Below, one piece after another: positions 33,140 to 50,025 of a DNA stretch of 64,000 nucleotides. The notes beneath the pieces are model-generated. The model did not search any database. It worked only from the letters and a program-made list of their open reading frames with translations, and was not told the DNA's origin. Numbering within the stretch: the first letter of the stretch is position 1; every line of letters begins with the position of its first letter. The translations under genes and the position numbers were made by a program. The stretch is taken from the NCBI RefSeq assembly GCF_000275845.1, contig NW_006766884.1, positions 2,016,652 through 2,080,651 on the forward strand, written 5' to 3'. Source of the stretch: Dichomitus squalens LYAD-421 SS1. Taxonomy: Eukaryota; Basidiomycota; Agaricomycetes; Polyporales; Polyporaceae.

Positions 33140-35558
33140 ATGCCGTTCCGAGCGTACTTAGCCGACTACGAGAGGAGACATGGGCCAGTGACTGACCACA
33201 CTGGCTACAGTGGTGGCGGGGGTGGCGTGGACACAGGACGGGATGTCCGGGAACGGGAAGGTACGTTTCCGTCTGCCATTGCATCGCGGGGTGTTTCCTG
33301 TAGGTGTGAATTGGTGTATGTGCTTACGTTCGTCGTATACGTAGAGCTGGCGTTCAGGATATTGGCGTCATTGCCGAGATCCAGCCTTGCGGTGCTCCAG
33401 CATAGGATTGAGCCGCTGCTGAAGTTGGACATTGTCGGGGTGCGTATCCGCCTCTATAGACGGAATACAAACATGGCTGATGTACGGTTTGTGGATGTAG
33501 TTGTTGCCGACAGAGGTCGCACTCGAAGTATTCTCGTACCTGCCCTACCAATCGCTCCTCACGTGTGCTCTTGTGTGCACGCGGTGGCGCGTTTTAGCAG
33601 ACGACCAAACTCTTTGGAAGAGCCTATGTCTGGAGCGAAAATGGGAATGGCGCGTCCGCCCGGATGCGCATGAAACCGGCGCAAGAAGCCCCCCCGGCGA
33701 GCATGTCGAATCAGATTTGGATGACGAGGGGATGGGAGACGAAGAGGACGATGACCTCATGCACGTCGACGACTCTGGATTCGCATCCATGGATATCAAC
33801 GGACATGACACAGTTCGCGTCGGCCTACCGTCGACTTCCTCATTCTCAGCAACTGCCCATCTATCCCTAACCATCAATTCCTCTCACACACTCCCCGATC
33901 TCCTCGCTGGCCCGTCGAGGGGTAGAATGCAATCCCCTCGTGAACGCCACTCCGCCCCATCACTCCTGCATACTTCCGCGGTTCAGAAACTTGCTCTCGC
34001 GTCTCCGCCAAATCCCGATCCAAAGCCAGACTACAAGACCCTGCACCAGACGCACGTCAAGCTCAGGAATCGTTTCACGACCGGCCAGTACACGCTCTCG
34101 AACTTGCAAACGCGCGGCACCCCCAACGGGCATACGAACACGATATACTGCCTGCAGCTGTATACGTACCCCGAGAGCGGCACGCAGGTGCTCTTCACGG
34201 GCTCCAAAGACCGCACCGTGCGCGAGTGGGACCTCCAGACAGGCGCGGTGATCCGCGTGCTCGAGGGCGCGCACGAGAGCTCGGTGCTGAGCATCTGCGT
34301 GCACCGCGGCCTCCTCGCCAGCGCGAGCAGCGACAGATGCGTCGTCGTGTGGGACCTGGCGCACAACAAGGTGATTAGGACGATCCGCGACCATGAGGAT
34401 AGCGTCCTCTGTGTGCGCTTTGACGACAAGAGACTCGTGTCGTGTTCCAAAGGTTCGTGTTGTGCTTGTGCTTTCTCGTTCCTCCGATCCACAGGAACGT
34501 GGGATTGCCGCGGGACTGGGACTTGCCTCTTGGTGAACTTCATATGCTAACGTAGTGTGAGTGCAGACAGGACGGTTCGGACATACCTCTTCCCGCATCT
34601 AGGGCAGCAGCATGTGCTTAGTGCGCACCGCGCCGCGGTGAACGCCGTCTCAATCGCGAACAAGCACATCATTTCCGTTTCTGGAGATAGGTCGCTCCGA
34701 CTTTGGGACGCGGACACTGGGGCGTGCCTACGCACGTTTGAGAACCATCACCGCCGTGGGTACGTGCACGTCGCACAGACGTCTACCTCCTTGTTGGGAT
34801 TGCAATCGCGAGGCGTTGTTGCTGACATCCAACATGTCCGATTCTGGTCGGCGTTGTTCTGTCCCATAGGATCGCAAGCATTGACTACAAGCATCCATTT
34901 GTGCTGTCCGGATCATCCGATAAACACATCCGGCTACTTGATGTCTCCACTCTGCAGGGTTGGTCGACCAACCCTGCCGTGACGGACAAACCGGCGGCGC
35001 CTGGTGGCCTTGGGCGTACTGTCTCGGTTGTCTGCGAGTCTTGCGGAAGCAGTACCTCTGCTGGAGAGCCTTCTCAGCCTCCGCGTCGGCGCGCGCACGA
35101 AGATCTCGTGCGCAGCGTTGCCCTTAGCTCGGATCTCGTCATCAGTGGGAGTTACGACTTCACCGTCAAGGTATGACAGCATGTTCCGAATCTGTCATCG
35201 AAGTACGTGGCTGAACAATGGGCTCATAGGTTTGGGATCGAAAGACGGGCGCACTTGTTGCCGACCTCGCCGGGGGGCATACGGGCCGCATCTTCTGCGT
35301 GGGGTCTGATTGCACGAAGGTGAGTCACGATACGTTCCCGAATGGCTGATGCTGATACCAATTTTGTACGTTGCCGTTGCTCTGTTGCTGCGCGATAATC
35401 CGCAGATCGTCTCCTGTGGTGAGGACCAGGTAAGCACTGTGCCCGTTGTCATAGTTTGAGGCCTGTATCGCTAATGCTACTCGTCTCTCCGTCATGAACA
35501 GAGGATATGCATATGGGACTTCTCGCATGGGATCGATACGTCATACCTCAAGCTCTGA
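33140..35558 (+). CDS. F-box/WD40-repeat protein, 610 aa
   Basis: Eight exons join in phase: 33140..33260, 33345..33439, 33501..34452, 34567..34759, 34870..35170, 35230..35319, 35406..35429, 35502..35558. The seventh exon has only 24 bp. A strong F-box (LPTEVALEVFSYLPYQSLLT, then CALVCTRWRVLADDQTLWKS) is followed by an acidic, Ser-rich linker. About seven WD40 repeats follow (TGSKDRTVREWDLQTG, SASSDRCVVVWDLAHN, SVSGDRSLRLWDADTG, ending CIWDFSHG). This is the Met30/Cdc4/beta-TrCP architecture: the F-box binds Skp1 and the propeller binds phosphodegrons. Which of these it corresponds to is not decided; the repeats resemble the beta-TrCP/Pof1 group. Confidence 0.93.
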
Positions 35559-36500
35559 TTATGCGGCCTGCGACATTGGCCTTCTGGCGTTGGCACGGAT
35601 CGGTGTCGCTCTCGCCCATTGTTGTACTGTACTCCCGGGATACTGAATGTCTGGACTATCCACACGCTCATTGACAGTAGCTTCTTGGATGTTTGGCTGT
35701 GCGATCTCCGGGCTGGCGCCAAGATCAAGATTGGAAGCATCGCAGAGCCTGAGCTTATGCAACGTGCCTCCTCCCATCCTCCGATTCCATGCATCAGGAA
35801 TCAGCTAATACGCAGCAGCAGAGTGACTGACAGTGGACAGAAGCGAGTATGTGCCTATCCTTTTACCGCGGTTTGCAAGCGTGACGTGTGTCTGCAGGCG
35901 CGCCGTCCGTGTATGTGGCGTCACATCTCATCATGCGCGCCCGGAGGTCCGCGGGATCGCAAGCGACGGTTGCGACCTAGTGCGGCGCGCCATATCACCC
36001 CCTTGGCTGTCATCTGGAATTGCCGCGACAAACGCGAGGGGAGAAAGAGGCCGGTAAATGAAGTGCACTGCGTTCCTGACATCCGTGACAGCTCGGCACC
36101 CTGTCTGAATGACAGTGCATCCTGAACCATGACAATAGTTTCGGGCTATGAACGCGGCCGTGGCGTGCACGGGGGGGTGCCGGTAAAGCGGTAAGTCGTG
36201 GGTCCCGCAGGAAACCCGTATGTTTAGATTGCGCGCAACGCGCCTCGCATGCGTTCCTGTCCTTGGGTTTGGTTGTTTGGTTCGATCCGCAAGCTTGTTC
36301 AATTCTCGCCGCTCGGCCGACGTAGACTCCCCGTATAAAATATGGGAGGCCGAATCCACTTTCTGTCTTCGTCAGACTCTCATTGCTCGTTCCTTCGAAC
36401 AGCACCCCGCCTCCCTCTCGAGCCTCCTTTCTTCGTTAACTTTCACAATTCCTAGCCTAATACATTCGGCTAACTGATAGCTACCCATCCTTCGCTTACC
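35559..36500. other. Upstream region of the terpene synthase
   Basis: Nearly 1 kb with no supported ORF. The last 170 bp contain a TATA box and a long CT-rich leader (tccctctcgagcctcctttc) ahead of the terpene synthase start. Confidence 0.5.
36334..36340 (+). promoter_or_regulatory. TATA box of the terpene synthase gene
   Basis: TATAAAA lies about 165 bp before the start codon, followed by a pyrimidine-rich leader. This is one of the few clear TATA boxes in the window and suggests regulated rather than constitutive expression. Confidence 0.5.
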
Positions 36501-37975
36501 ATGCCCGTGCCCGTCCCAAAAACCACCCCGGTCCCAGACCACTTTATCCTCCCCGATCTCGTCTCACACTGCAACTTCCCTCTCGCTTACCATCCGCATG
36601 GCGACACCGTTGCCGCCGAGTCCGTCCGGTGGCTCGACGAGGGGTGTCCCGAGCTGTCCCCCAAAGCCCGCAAGGCTCTATACGGACTACAGGCGGGCGA
36701 GCTCACCGCGTATTGCTATCCGTTCTGCAGCACGGAACGACTGCGGGTCGTGAGCGACTTCATGAACTACCTCTTCCACCTCGACAATGTCTCGGACGGG
36801 ATGGTACGCAAAGGCACCGAGGAGCTCGCGGATTGCGTCATGAACGCACTCTGGTTCCCCGACCGGTACATGCCCACCACATGTGAAGGAAAGGACCAGC
36901 CGATGGAAGAAGTCAGCGCAGGGAAGCTCGCCAGAGAGTGCGTACTGAGTCACTTATGACTGTGATCTGCGCAGCCCTCTGTACACGTTGCTGACGGAGC
37001 GCGTGGTTCCTCGTTCTTCTTTGTTCGCAGTTACTGGACCAGGTGCACGAGGGATGCAAAGCCCGGGCCGCAGGCTCGCTTCAAGGAGAGCCTAGAGCTC
37101 TTCTTCGAAGCCGTTCACCAGCAGGCGAGAGATCGCGATAGCAAACTTATCCCAGATCTAGATTCGTACATCAGCGTGAGTACCTTGCGAGTTCTCGGCG
37201 CCGGAGGATGTTGCCCGCATGTTGAACACTTTGATCTGACCGGCGGTTCTCATCATTGGCTCTCTCACACAGGTCCGGCGTGACACGAGCGGGTGCAAGC
37301 CCGTGTTTGACTTGATTGAATATGCGATGGACATCGACCTTCCGGAGCATGTCGTGCGGCATCCGATCATCCAGGCCTTGAGCCAGGGCGCGAACGATCT
37401 CGTTACTGTGAGTGGCGTCTATCCGATCCGGTACTGCGGCGAATGATTAACCACCCGTTGCGATGAGACAGTGGAGCAATGTAAGCCTTCAGTCTGACTG
37501 TGTGGAGTCTTGTGGCCAGGTGCCAACACACATACAACAGGACATATTCTCCTATAACGTAGAGCAAGCTCGTGGCGATACTCACAATGTGCGTTTATCG
37601 CACCTTTCGTGATCATGTCCCGACTTTGCCACTCTGGCTCAAGGCTGATACTTTGCCACAACATTGCAGATGATCGTAATCCTCATGGAGTTGCGTGGCT
37701 GCGACCTGCAGACGGCGATCGACTTTGTCGGCGAGCTGTGCAAGCAAACTATCGATACCTTCATGGAGAATCAGCGGAACGTGCCGTCATTCGGCCCGAG
37801 GCTAGACCGGGACGTTGCGCTATATGTTCAAGGGCTGCAAGACTGGATCGTGGGTTCTCTCCATTGGAGCTTCATGAGCGAACGCTACTTCGGCAAATCT
37901 GGGGCGGCGGTCAAGAAACACCGGATCGTGAAGCTCCTCCCCCGTCGTCCAAAAGCTCTGCGAGTCGGAGCATAG
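36501..37975 (+). CDS. Sesquiterpene synthase (class I terpene cyclase), 359 aa
   Basis: Six exons join in phase: 36501..36937, 37031..37175, 37273..37407, 37472..37480, 37541..37588, 37670..37975. The first metal-binding motif is DNVSD (D95-D99, the agaricomycete variant of DDxxD). The second is the NSE triad NDIFSYNVE (N242, S246, E250). The RY pair near the end is R330-Y331. Length, motifs and a WSN run before the triad fit the basidiomycete sesquiterpene synthases that cyclise farnesyl diphosphate; the product cannot be predicted. The fourth exon has only 9 bp (WSN) and splits the NSE motif. Flanking genes are an F-box/WD40 gene and a helicase, so there is no visible biosynthetic cluster. 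Confidence 0.93.
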
Positions 37976-38436
37976 CCGTGGTATGTCGCAGCGAGACATA
38001 ACTGTCAGATTGTCCACGCTGAAGGCTGACGCACAGTCACAGCTCACGCGGTTTCATCTCCTTACCTTTAGTGTATATTATAATTCACCTTCTCTGACAC
38101 TGCGGATCACTATCCTTCATACACACTTGACTAACTATCATATGGAACACGCTAAGGCTGCTGTAGTATTGCTTCTAAGTTATATTCCCAGTCGATTAGT
38201 CGTACTTAGAGGGGATTCGGATGGATGGTAGCCTGTTACTCCCACGCAAAACGAACAGCTCCTTCGTCTATCCTAAGTATCGAAATGTGGGTGACAAAAT
38301 AGGATCATGCAATGGTGATGACAACAAGGTAGAAATACATCAGCGAAGACTATCAAAACATATGAGCTACAAGACCCCATAGGTCTTGGATATAAGGTAG
38401 TGGGTTATGCTCAAAGATGGCATCCGAGGCGACTGA
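37976..38436. other. Convergent 3' spacer
   Basis: An AT-rich 460-bp gap between the 3' ends of the terpene synthase and the SNF2 gene. No ORF or repeat is seen. Confidence 0.4.
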
Positions 38437-42757
<4,321 letters not shown>

Positions 42758-43392
42758 GTCAGGTAACGCCACGGGAAGTAGACGAGCGGCGTGGTCGGGA
42801 ATCCTAGCGCTTAGGCTGGGACAAGATTATAAGCAAGAGGGCTCTATGCTCCGCTGTGCGATGACTTGATGGTACTTTTAAAGTAGAAGTCTAGAAAGAC
42901 AACAGAGGCTGGTACAAGTCGCGAGATGGCTTGCAGATGAGCCAACGATGAGCTAAGGCTCAGGTTGTGGTCTGGAGGAAGGTGGAATGCAGCACACGGT
43001 GGCTGTGCACGCATGAAATCTTGCAGGCCGACCAGCGTCTACGTGGCCACACCTACGCCGTGAATAAAAAGTCTGATTCCTGACCTCATTTCTGTCGGAA
43101 ACACGACTGTTTCCGAACGATTGGATGGACCGCATGGGCAAACCATGTATCTATTTCTTGTCTTACGGTGACTCTACGACTAATGCAAACAACATCCGAA
43201 CAGAGCACGGCAGTACGAAAGAGGCACATGGGAATGTCGAGAATTAGCAGATGCGGTTCATTTTATTGGTAATGCAAGGTCTAAGGTAAAAGGAGCCAGC
43301 CCTGCACCACCGTATGACACGTCACGTCGTCACTGTCGTCGTTGTCGCCGGTCCGCCAGAGAACAAGCTAGTACTATAGGCTAAGCATCCGC
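42758..43392. other. Spacer between helicase start and ATP synthase beta 3' end
   Basis: No ORF with coding character. It includes the helicase promoter and the ATP synthase beta 3' UTR. Confidence 0.4.
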
Positions 43393-45276
<1,884 letters not shown>

Positions 45277-45795
45277 CGTGGACGTGGACAGTGAAGTTGG
45301 AGTGAGCGGTGGTGAGAGCTCGCAACTGCCGACACGTAGGGGAATAAAGTTCGCTTTTCAAGCTCCGACCTCCCGAGCCGGCCTGTCCCGACACATGCTC
45401 GCCCCCGACGCGTGTTGTCTGCCAATCACACACTCTACAGCCTATGGCCCTGCTGTATGCGGTCCCCTTGGCTCATTTTTATGTAGCTGCCCGTGCACAC
45501 CGTCTATTACGCATGTACGAGCATAGCGACCGGAAGGGGGTCACCAGTACTGGAGCCTCGGCCGATAGCTGGGCGCCTCTTCTGGCTCCAGGGGGACCCC
45601 GAGGACAGGGACCGACATCTGCGGGGGGAGCGGACCGGGCTACCAGAAAAATTGGAAGAGGACGGGAGGTGAAGCAGGCGGACGATCGTCTCGGGCAGAG
45701 AGAGGAAACGCGATGCTCCAGCCTACCGCTGCGCACTTTCATAGTCCCTTCGTCCCTGCTTCCGCCCCAGGCCACCTGCCCCGGTCCATCCAGCC
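45277..45795. promoter_or_regulatory. Divergent promoter region of ATP2 and ADE4 homologues
   Basis: 519 bp lie between the ATP2 start codon (minus) and the first base of the ADE4 start codon (plus). Open frames within it are shadows. The region presumably holds both promoters and the ADE4 5' leader. No TATA box is evident, which fits constitutive housekeeping genes. Confidence 0.5.
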
Positions 45796-47709
45796 AGTAA
45801 GCACTTATATGACCCTTCCCCGAGCCTTGAATCTGACCCCTTCTTGCTCCCAGTGTGTGGTATCCTAGGCTTGCTTCTGCACGATCCGACGATCGACGCT
45901 GCTTCTGAGATCTGCGAAGGTCTCTCCCTTCTCCAGCACCGTGGCCAGGATGCGTGCGGTATCGTCACTTGCGGTCACAAGGGTCGTTTCTACCAGTGCA
46001 AGGCAAACGGAATGGTCAGAGATGTCTTCGACGCCACAGCTATTTCCAAGCTGATCGGCGGGATGGGTGTCGGCCATGGTATGTCCCACCTCGGACGCAT
46101 ACATTTGCGAACCTAAGGACCTCACCATCATACAGTGCGGTATCCGACTGCCGGCAGCTCGAACCATGCCGAGGCACAACCCTTCTATGTCAACTCTCCG
46201 TACGGTATCGTCATGGCGCATGTGAGTGCTTTGATCCGTTACCCTACCTTCCGCTCCCCCCCCCCTCAGGCATGGCTTCTGAAGAGCTTACCATCCTCCC
46301 AGAACGGCAACCTGATCAACACCGCGTCCCTCCTCCACTTCATGGACGCCGTCGCCCACCGGCACATCAACACGACTTCCGACTCGGAGCTCCTCCTCAA
46401 CATATTCGCTGACAACCTCCAGAAGACGGGCAAGTTCCGCATCAACGAGGAGGACATCTTCACCGCCGTCGGCGGCCTCATGGAGCAAGTCAAGGGCGCG
46501 TACGCGTGCGTCGCCATGCTCGCCGGCTTCGGTATCATCGCGTTCCGCGACCCGAACGGCATCCGCCCGCTCGGGATGGGCTCCCGGAAGGCCCTCGGGG
46601 GAGGTGAGGGCAAGGACTGGCTGTTCGCGAGCGAGAGCGTCGTCGCGGACGCGAGTGGTTTCTCCGAGTGGGAGGACGTCAAGCCTGGTACGTCTTCTCC
46701 CTCGTCCTCCCTCTTCGCAGGAGCGTCCCTCTGACGCACCTCACCTTCCCCAGGCGAGGCGATCATCATCACCCGCAACGGCGTGACCCGCCGCCAAGTC
46801 TCCCCGCCGGCCACCTTCGCCCCCGACATCTTCGAGTACGTCTACTTCGCGCGCCCCGACTCCGTCCTCGACGGCGTCTCCGTCTACCGCTCCCGCATGG
46901 CCATGGGCGACGCGCTCGCGGACTCCGTCGCGCGCGTCCTCGCGCAGCACAACCTCTCCGTCGACGTCGTCATCCCTGTCCCGGACACCTCCCGCGTCGC
47001 CGCGCTCAACCTCGCGCAGAAGCTCGGCCTGCCCTACCGCGAGGGCTTCATCAAGAACCGCTACGTCGGCCGCACGTTCATCATGCCCGGCCAGCAGATG
47101 CGCAGGAAGAACGTCCGCCGCAAGCTCAACGCGATGGCGCTCGAGTTCGCGGGCAAGAGCGTGCTCATCGTCGACGACTCCATCGTCCGCGGCACGACGT
47201 CCAAGGAGATCGTCCAGATGGCCAAGGACGTCGGCGCGAAGCGCGTCATCGTCGCGTCGTGCGCGCCGCCCATTCGCCACGTGAACGTGTACGGGATCGA
47301 CATGCCCTCGCGCGGCGAGCTCGTCGCGCACAACCGCGACGACGCCGCGATCGCCGCCGCGATCGGCGCGGACCTCGTCATCTTCCAGACGCTCCCGGAC
47401 TTGATCGCGTCCGTGCGCCAGTTCAATCCGGCGTTAGCGCACTTCGACTGTTCGGTGTTCACGGGGGAGTACGTCACGGGCGGGGTCGACGAGGAGTACC
47501 TCCAGTCGCTCGAGCAGCTCCGCGCGGACAACGTCAAGCGGCGGATGGAGCTGGGGGGACTGGGTACGATGGAGGGCAAGGGAGGAGGGGCGGTCAAGCA
47601 CGAGCCAAACGGCACGGTTGAGAGTCGGGAGGCAGCGGTGGGATGCAGTGGGCCGATGAACGGGGCGGACAGTACCGTAGGTTTGCATAATACGTACTCC
47701 TTGCAATAG
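45796..47709 (+). CDS. ADE4: Amidophosphoribosyltransferase, 550 aa; start codon split by an intron
   Basis: The enzyme makes phosphoribosylamine from PRPP and glutamine, the first step of purine synthesis. Exons: 45796, 45854..46078, 46136..46221, 46303..46687 and 46754..47709, all in phase. The first exon contributes only the A of ATG; the intron GTAAGC...CCCAG separates it from TG, so the protein starts MCGILGLL with the catalytic Cys2 of the glutamine amidotransferase. No other in-phase ATG gives Cys at position 2. RYPTAGSS and NGNLIN are glutaminase loops. The PRPP site is VLIVDDSIVRGTTS. The C-terminal tail (GLGTMEGKGGGAVKHEP onwards) is a variable extension. The cytosolic enzyme is normally feedback-inhibited by purine nucleotides. 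Confidence 0.96.
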
Positions 47710-48032
47710 ACTGGGGCGAGTGCGGGCTCGGGTAGAGTTAGATGATAGACGATCGCAGTATACAAGAAGTGTAGGCTAAAGGTACTTTGTTGGTGTGTAG
47801 ACCACGGTTAATGCAGAGGTTCTTGCACGATCGCAGTGATTCTGTATACACCGCACTGTGACCACAGGCCACGCCCTATATGTACATTAAAGCCCCGCCC
47901 AGCAGGGACACTATGATAAGCACAAGCATGCGCTGCAGAGTAAATAGGAGTAGATGTAGCAAGATTAGTAGCGCAACAGCCTAAGACCCAATGAAAAAGA
48001 CAACCGAAACACCCAAACGGTCTAGCAGGAAT
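47710..48032. other. Convergent 3' spacer
   Basis: 323 bp between the 3' ends of the ADE4 homologue and the F-box-like gene B. No ORF or repeat is seen. Confidence 0.4.
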
Positions 48033-49235
48033 CTAAATGCACGAGATGCACAGCGTGCCCCTCTTCTGGAACCCGCCCAGCCGCTCCGAGATCTCCCTCC
48101 GCACCTCCTTATCAACGCCCTCGCGCTCGCACGACACGTAGAACATGACCATGAGCCCGTGGAACTCCTCTCTGCTCAAGTCGCGGTCGATCCGTGCCCA
48201 ATCCAGCGCAAGCAAGTCATCCACGGACGCGATCTCAAGTGCGAACGACACCTCCTGCAGGTGCCTCGAGCGCACCTGCGAGAGCATGACCGTCACCCAC
48301 GGGAAGAGCCTGTTCGACACGAACCCCCTCGACGCCCGCACGTCCAGGCCCCCGAAGTGCAGCGCGCGCAGCCCGGTGTTGTGCGCGAGGCTCAGGTGGT
48401 TCTGGATCGCGGCGTCCGCGGAGAGGCCGGCGGGGAACTCGACCTGGAGGGACTCGAGCGAGGAGCCGCTCGCCTGGAGGAGGTCGCCGACGGACTTGGT
48501 GTTGTCGAGCTCGCGCCAGCAGAGCTGGATCGTCTGCAGGCGCTGCTCGTCGGGCCGCTGGAGGAGCCATTCGGTGACGAGCGTGGGGGAGGACTTGGGG
48601 TCGAGGAACAGGTAGGAGAGCTGCATCCGCGACGTGTCGAGCATCGCGTCTGGCCGCAGCTCCGCCCCCGGGTCGTCGAAGGGGGAGGGGGAGTCGTTCG
48701 CCCAGGAAACGGCCTGGAAGTAGAGCTCTTGGAGGGCGGGGAATGCGGAGAGGAAGGCGACCACATCGCGCGATGCGTCGAAGGAGACCTCGAAGAGGAA
48801 GAGCTGGCGTACAGATTTGAACAACCCCGCAAACGCTGCACGTGTGTCTCCACTCAGGGCGTGCCAGCGCACGCGCGCGAGCGCGAGCGTCGTGACATGC
48901 TGGAGCATCGGAAAGAGCTCTGCTGCGCTGTTGACCCATGCGTCGTCCTCGCGTGCGGCACCGTCTTCTGCGCTCCGGTCATAATCAGCGCTAAGGGACA
49001 GCTTGCGGACGCATGGGGCGATTCCGGGGGAGGAAGTGAGGAGGGCGCGGAAGCGGGTTACGTCGTCCGAGTGCCGAAGACGGACATTGCGGAAAAGGTG
49101 GTACCGACTGCCTGGAAGCCAGTCCTTGCATGTCAAACTGCACGCACGGAGGGACTCGAGATCGTCCCAGAGGTGGTCTATCGTCTGGTCGCAGAGCTCC
49201 GGGGGCAGACGGATGCAGGAAGGCATGTTGGGCAT
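48033..49235 (-). CDS. F-box-like leucine-rich protein B, 400 aa
   Basis: An intronless frame. Residues 8-50 match the degenerate F-box of gene A (31373..32545): LPPELCDQTIDHLWDDLESL, then RACSLTCKDWLPGSRYHLF. Leucine-rich strands follow in the same order (VTTLALARVRW, VRQLFLFEVSF, LQELYFQAVSW, LRALHFGGLDV). The C-terminal part reads LQEVSFALEIASVDDLLALD, where gene A has LETLAISLLVLRNDVLAAFE. The pair is a dispersed duplication within about 17 kb; B has no counterpart of the single intron of A. Skp1 binding is inferred. The alternative start at the second Met (MPSCIR) is possible. Confidence 0.83.
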   Translation of the reverse strand: MPNMPSCIRLPPELCDQTIDHLWDDLESLRACSLTCKDWLPGSRYHLFRNVRLRHSDDVTRFRALLTSSPGIAPCVRKLSLSADYDRSAEDGAAREDDAWVNSAAELFPMLQHVTTLALARVRWHALSGDTRAAFAGLFKSVRQLFLFEVSFDASRDVVAFLSAFPALQELYFQAVSWANDSPSPFDDPGAELRPDAMLDTSRMQLSYLFLDPKSSPTLVTEWLLQRPDEQRLQTIQLCWRELDNTKSVGDLLQASGSSLESLQVEFPAGLSADAAIQNHLSLAHNTGLRALHFGGLDVRASRGFVSNRLFPWVTVMLSQVRSRHLQEVSFALEIASVDDLLALDWARIDRDLSREEFHGLMVMFYVSCEREGVDKEVRREISERLGGFQKRGTLCISCI

Positions 49236-50025
49236 ACTCTAGTGTCCTGAGATAGGGCAAACATTAGAAAGTTGCACAGAGCTCGGTCATGTCAAACTCA
49301 CCAGCACACAGGACAAGACAGGGGGAAACAATCCAACAGCTGGCGCGGAGTGGTGTCTATTGAGGGCAGCACCGGTATAAGTAGCGTGCCATTAGTGCAT
49401 ATCGCCTGTGAACGCTTTAGCAAATCATGTTTAGATGACTCGCACCTCAGAACATGTTTCGGATAACCGCCTCGGAGTACCCTCGTATCAGGCCGAAAAG
49501 CTCCCCCACACTCCAGTGCAGATGCAGCGCTCGCTGATTGGCCGCCGCCTGGACAACGGAATGGGGCACCGAACGAAGCGCTAGCCACGCCATACATGGC
49601 GAGCGCTGATCGATATACTAGTCTTTGCAACGAAAAGGGCGCTCCGATAGCATGTCAGTCATGGTTTAACAGCAAGCCACCTTCGATTGCTCAGCCGGAA
49701 GAGCGTTGGACTGCTATTGGGAGCCAATGCCTATAGTATCGTGTTGTGTTCCTGTATTCTAACCTGCGATCTTATTCCTTAAGCCCTCCACTCGTGGCCG
49801 GAGGACAATCCCATCCGGATGTGAGGCTCGATCCCGGTCCAGGATCGCCTCTGCCTTTTTGCGGGGTCGGACCAGTGATCAGAGCAATGAGGCTCGCTGA
49901 GAACCTGAACCTCCTCCTCAATTTCAAGCAATGAGTACAGCAACGCAAGCGTAGTGAATGCAAAACGATCAGCAGACCAAGTCCGTGTTCCAAGACATGT
50001 ACATGTTATACAGGCTTGGCGACAA
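49236..50025. other. Intergenic with a tRNA-Tyr-like 5' half
   Basis: The only recognisable element in this 790-bp stretch is the tRNA half described separately. A B-box-like run (GGCTCGATCCC, near 49827) occurs about 130 bp further on but does not pair with it. Confidence 0.45.
49680..49713 (+). pseudogene. 5' half of a tRNA, probably tRNA-Tyr
   Basis: CCTTCGATTGCTCAGCCGG plus AAGAGCGTTGGACTG reads like positions 1-35 of a eukaryotic tRNA-Tyr: 5' acceptor strand, A box and D arm, and the 5' side of the anticodon stem. No matching 3' acceptor strand (TCGAAGG) or B box follows at tRNA distance, so it is a relic. Confidence 0.5.

Noticed and set aside
36501..38436. A terpene biosynthetic cluster
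   Set aside because: Flanking genes are an F-box/WD40 protein and a helicase; the only oxidase in the window is over 30 kb away.
46668..47621. Open frames of 317 codons (plus) and 196 codons (minus, 46741..47331) over the ADE4 homologue
   Set aside because: They are shadows of a very GC-rich coding exon, rich in Arg and Pro without motifs, while the true frame carries all enzyme motifs.
48235..48939. 234-codon minus frame overlapping F-box-like gene B
   Set aside because: Arg/Pro/Ala-rich shift of the real frame, which has an F-box and LRR strands.
49800..49845. A tRNA 3' half matching the relic at 49680
   Set aside because: The B-box-like run here does not end in a strand complementary to the CCTTCGA acceptor strand.
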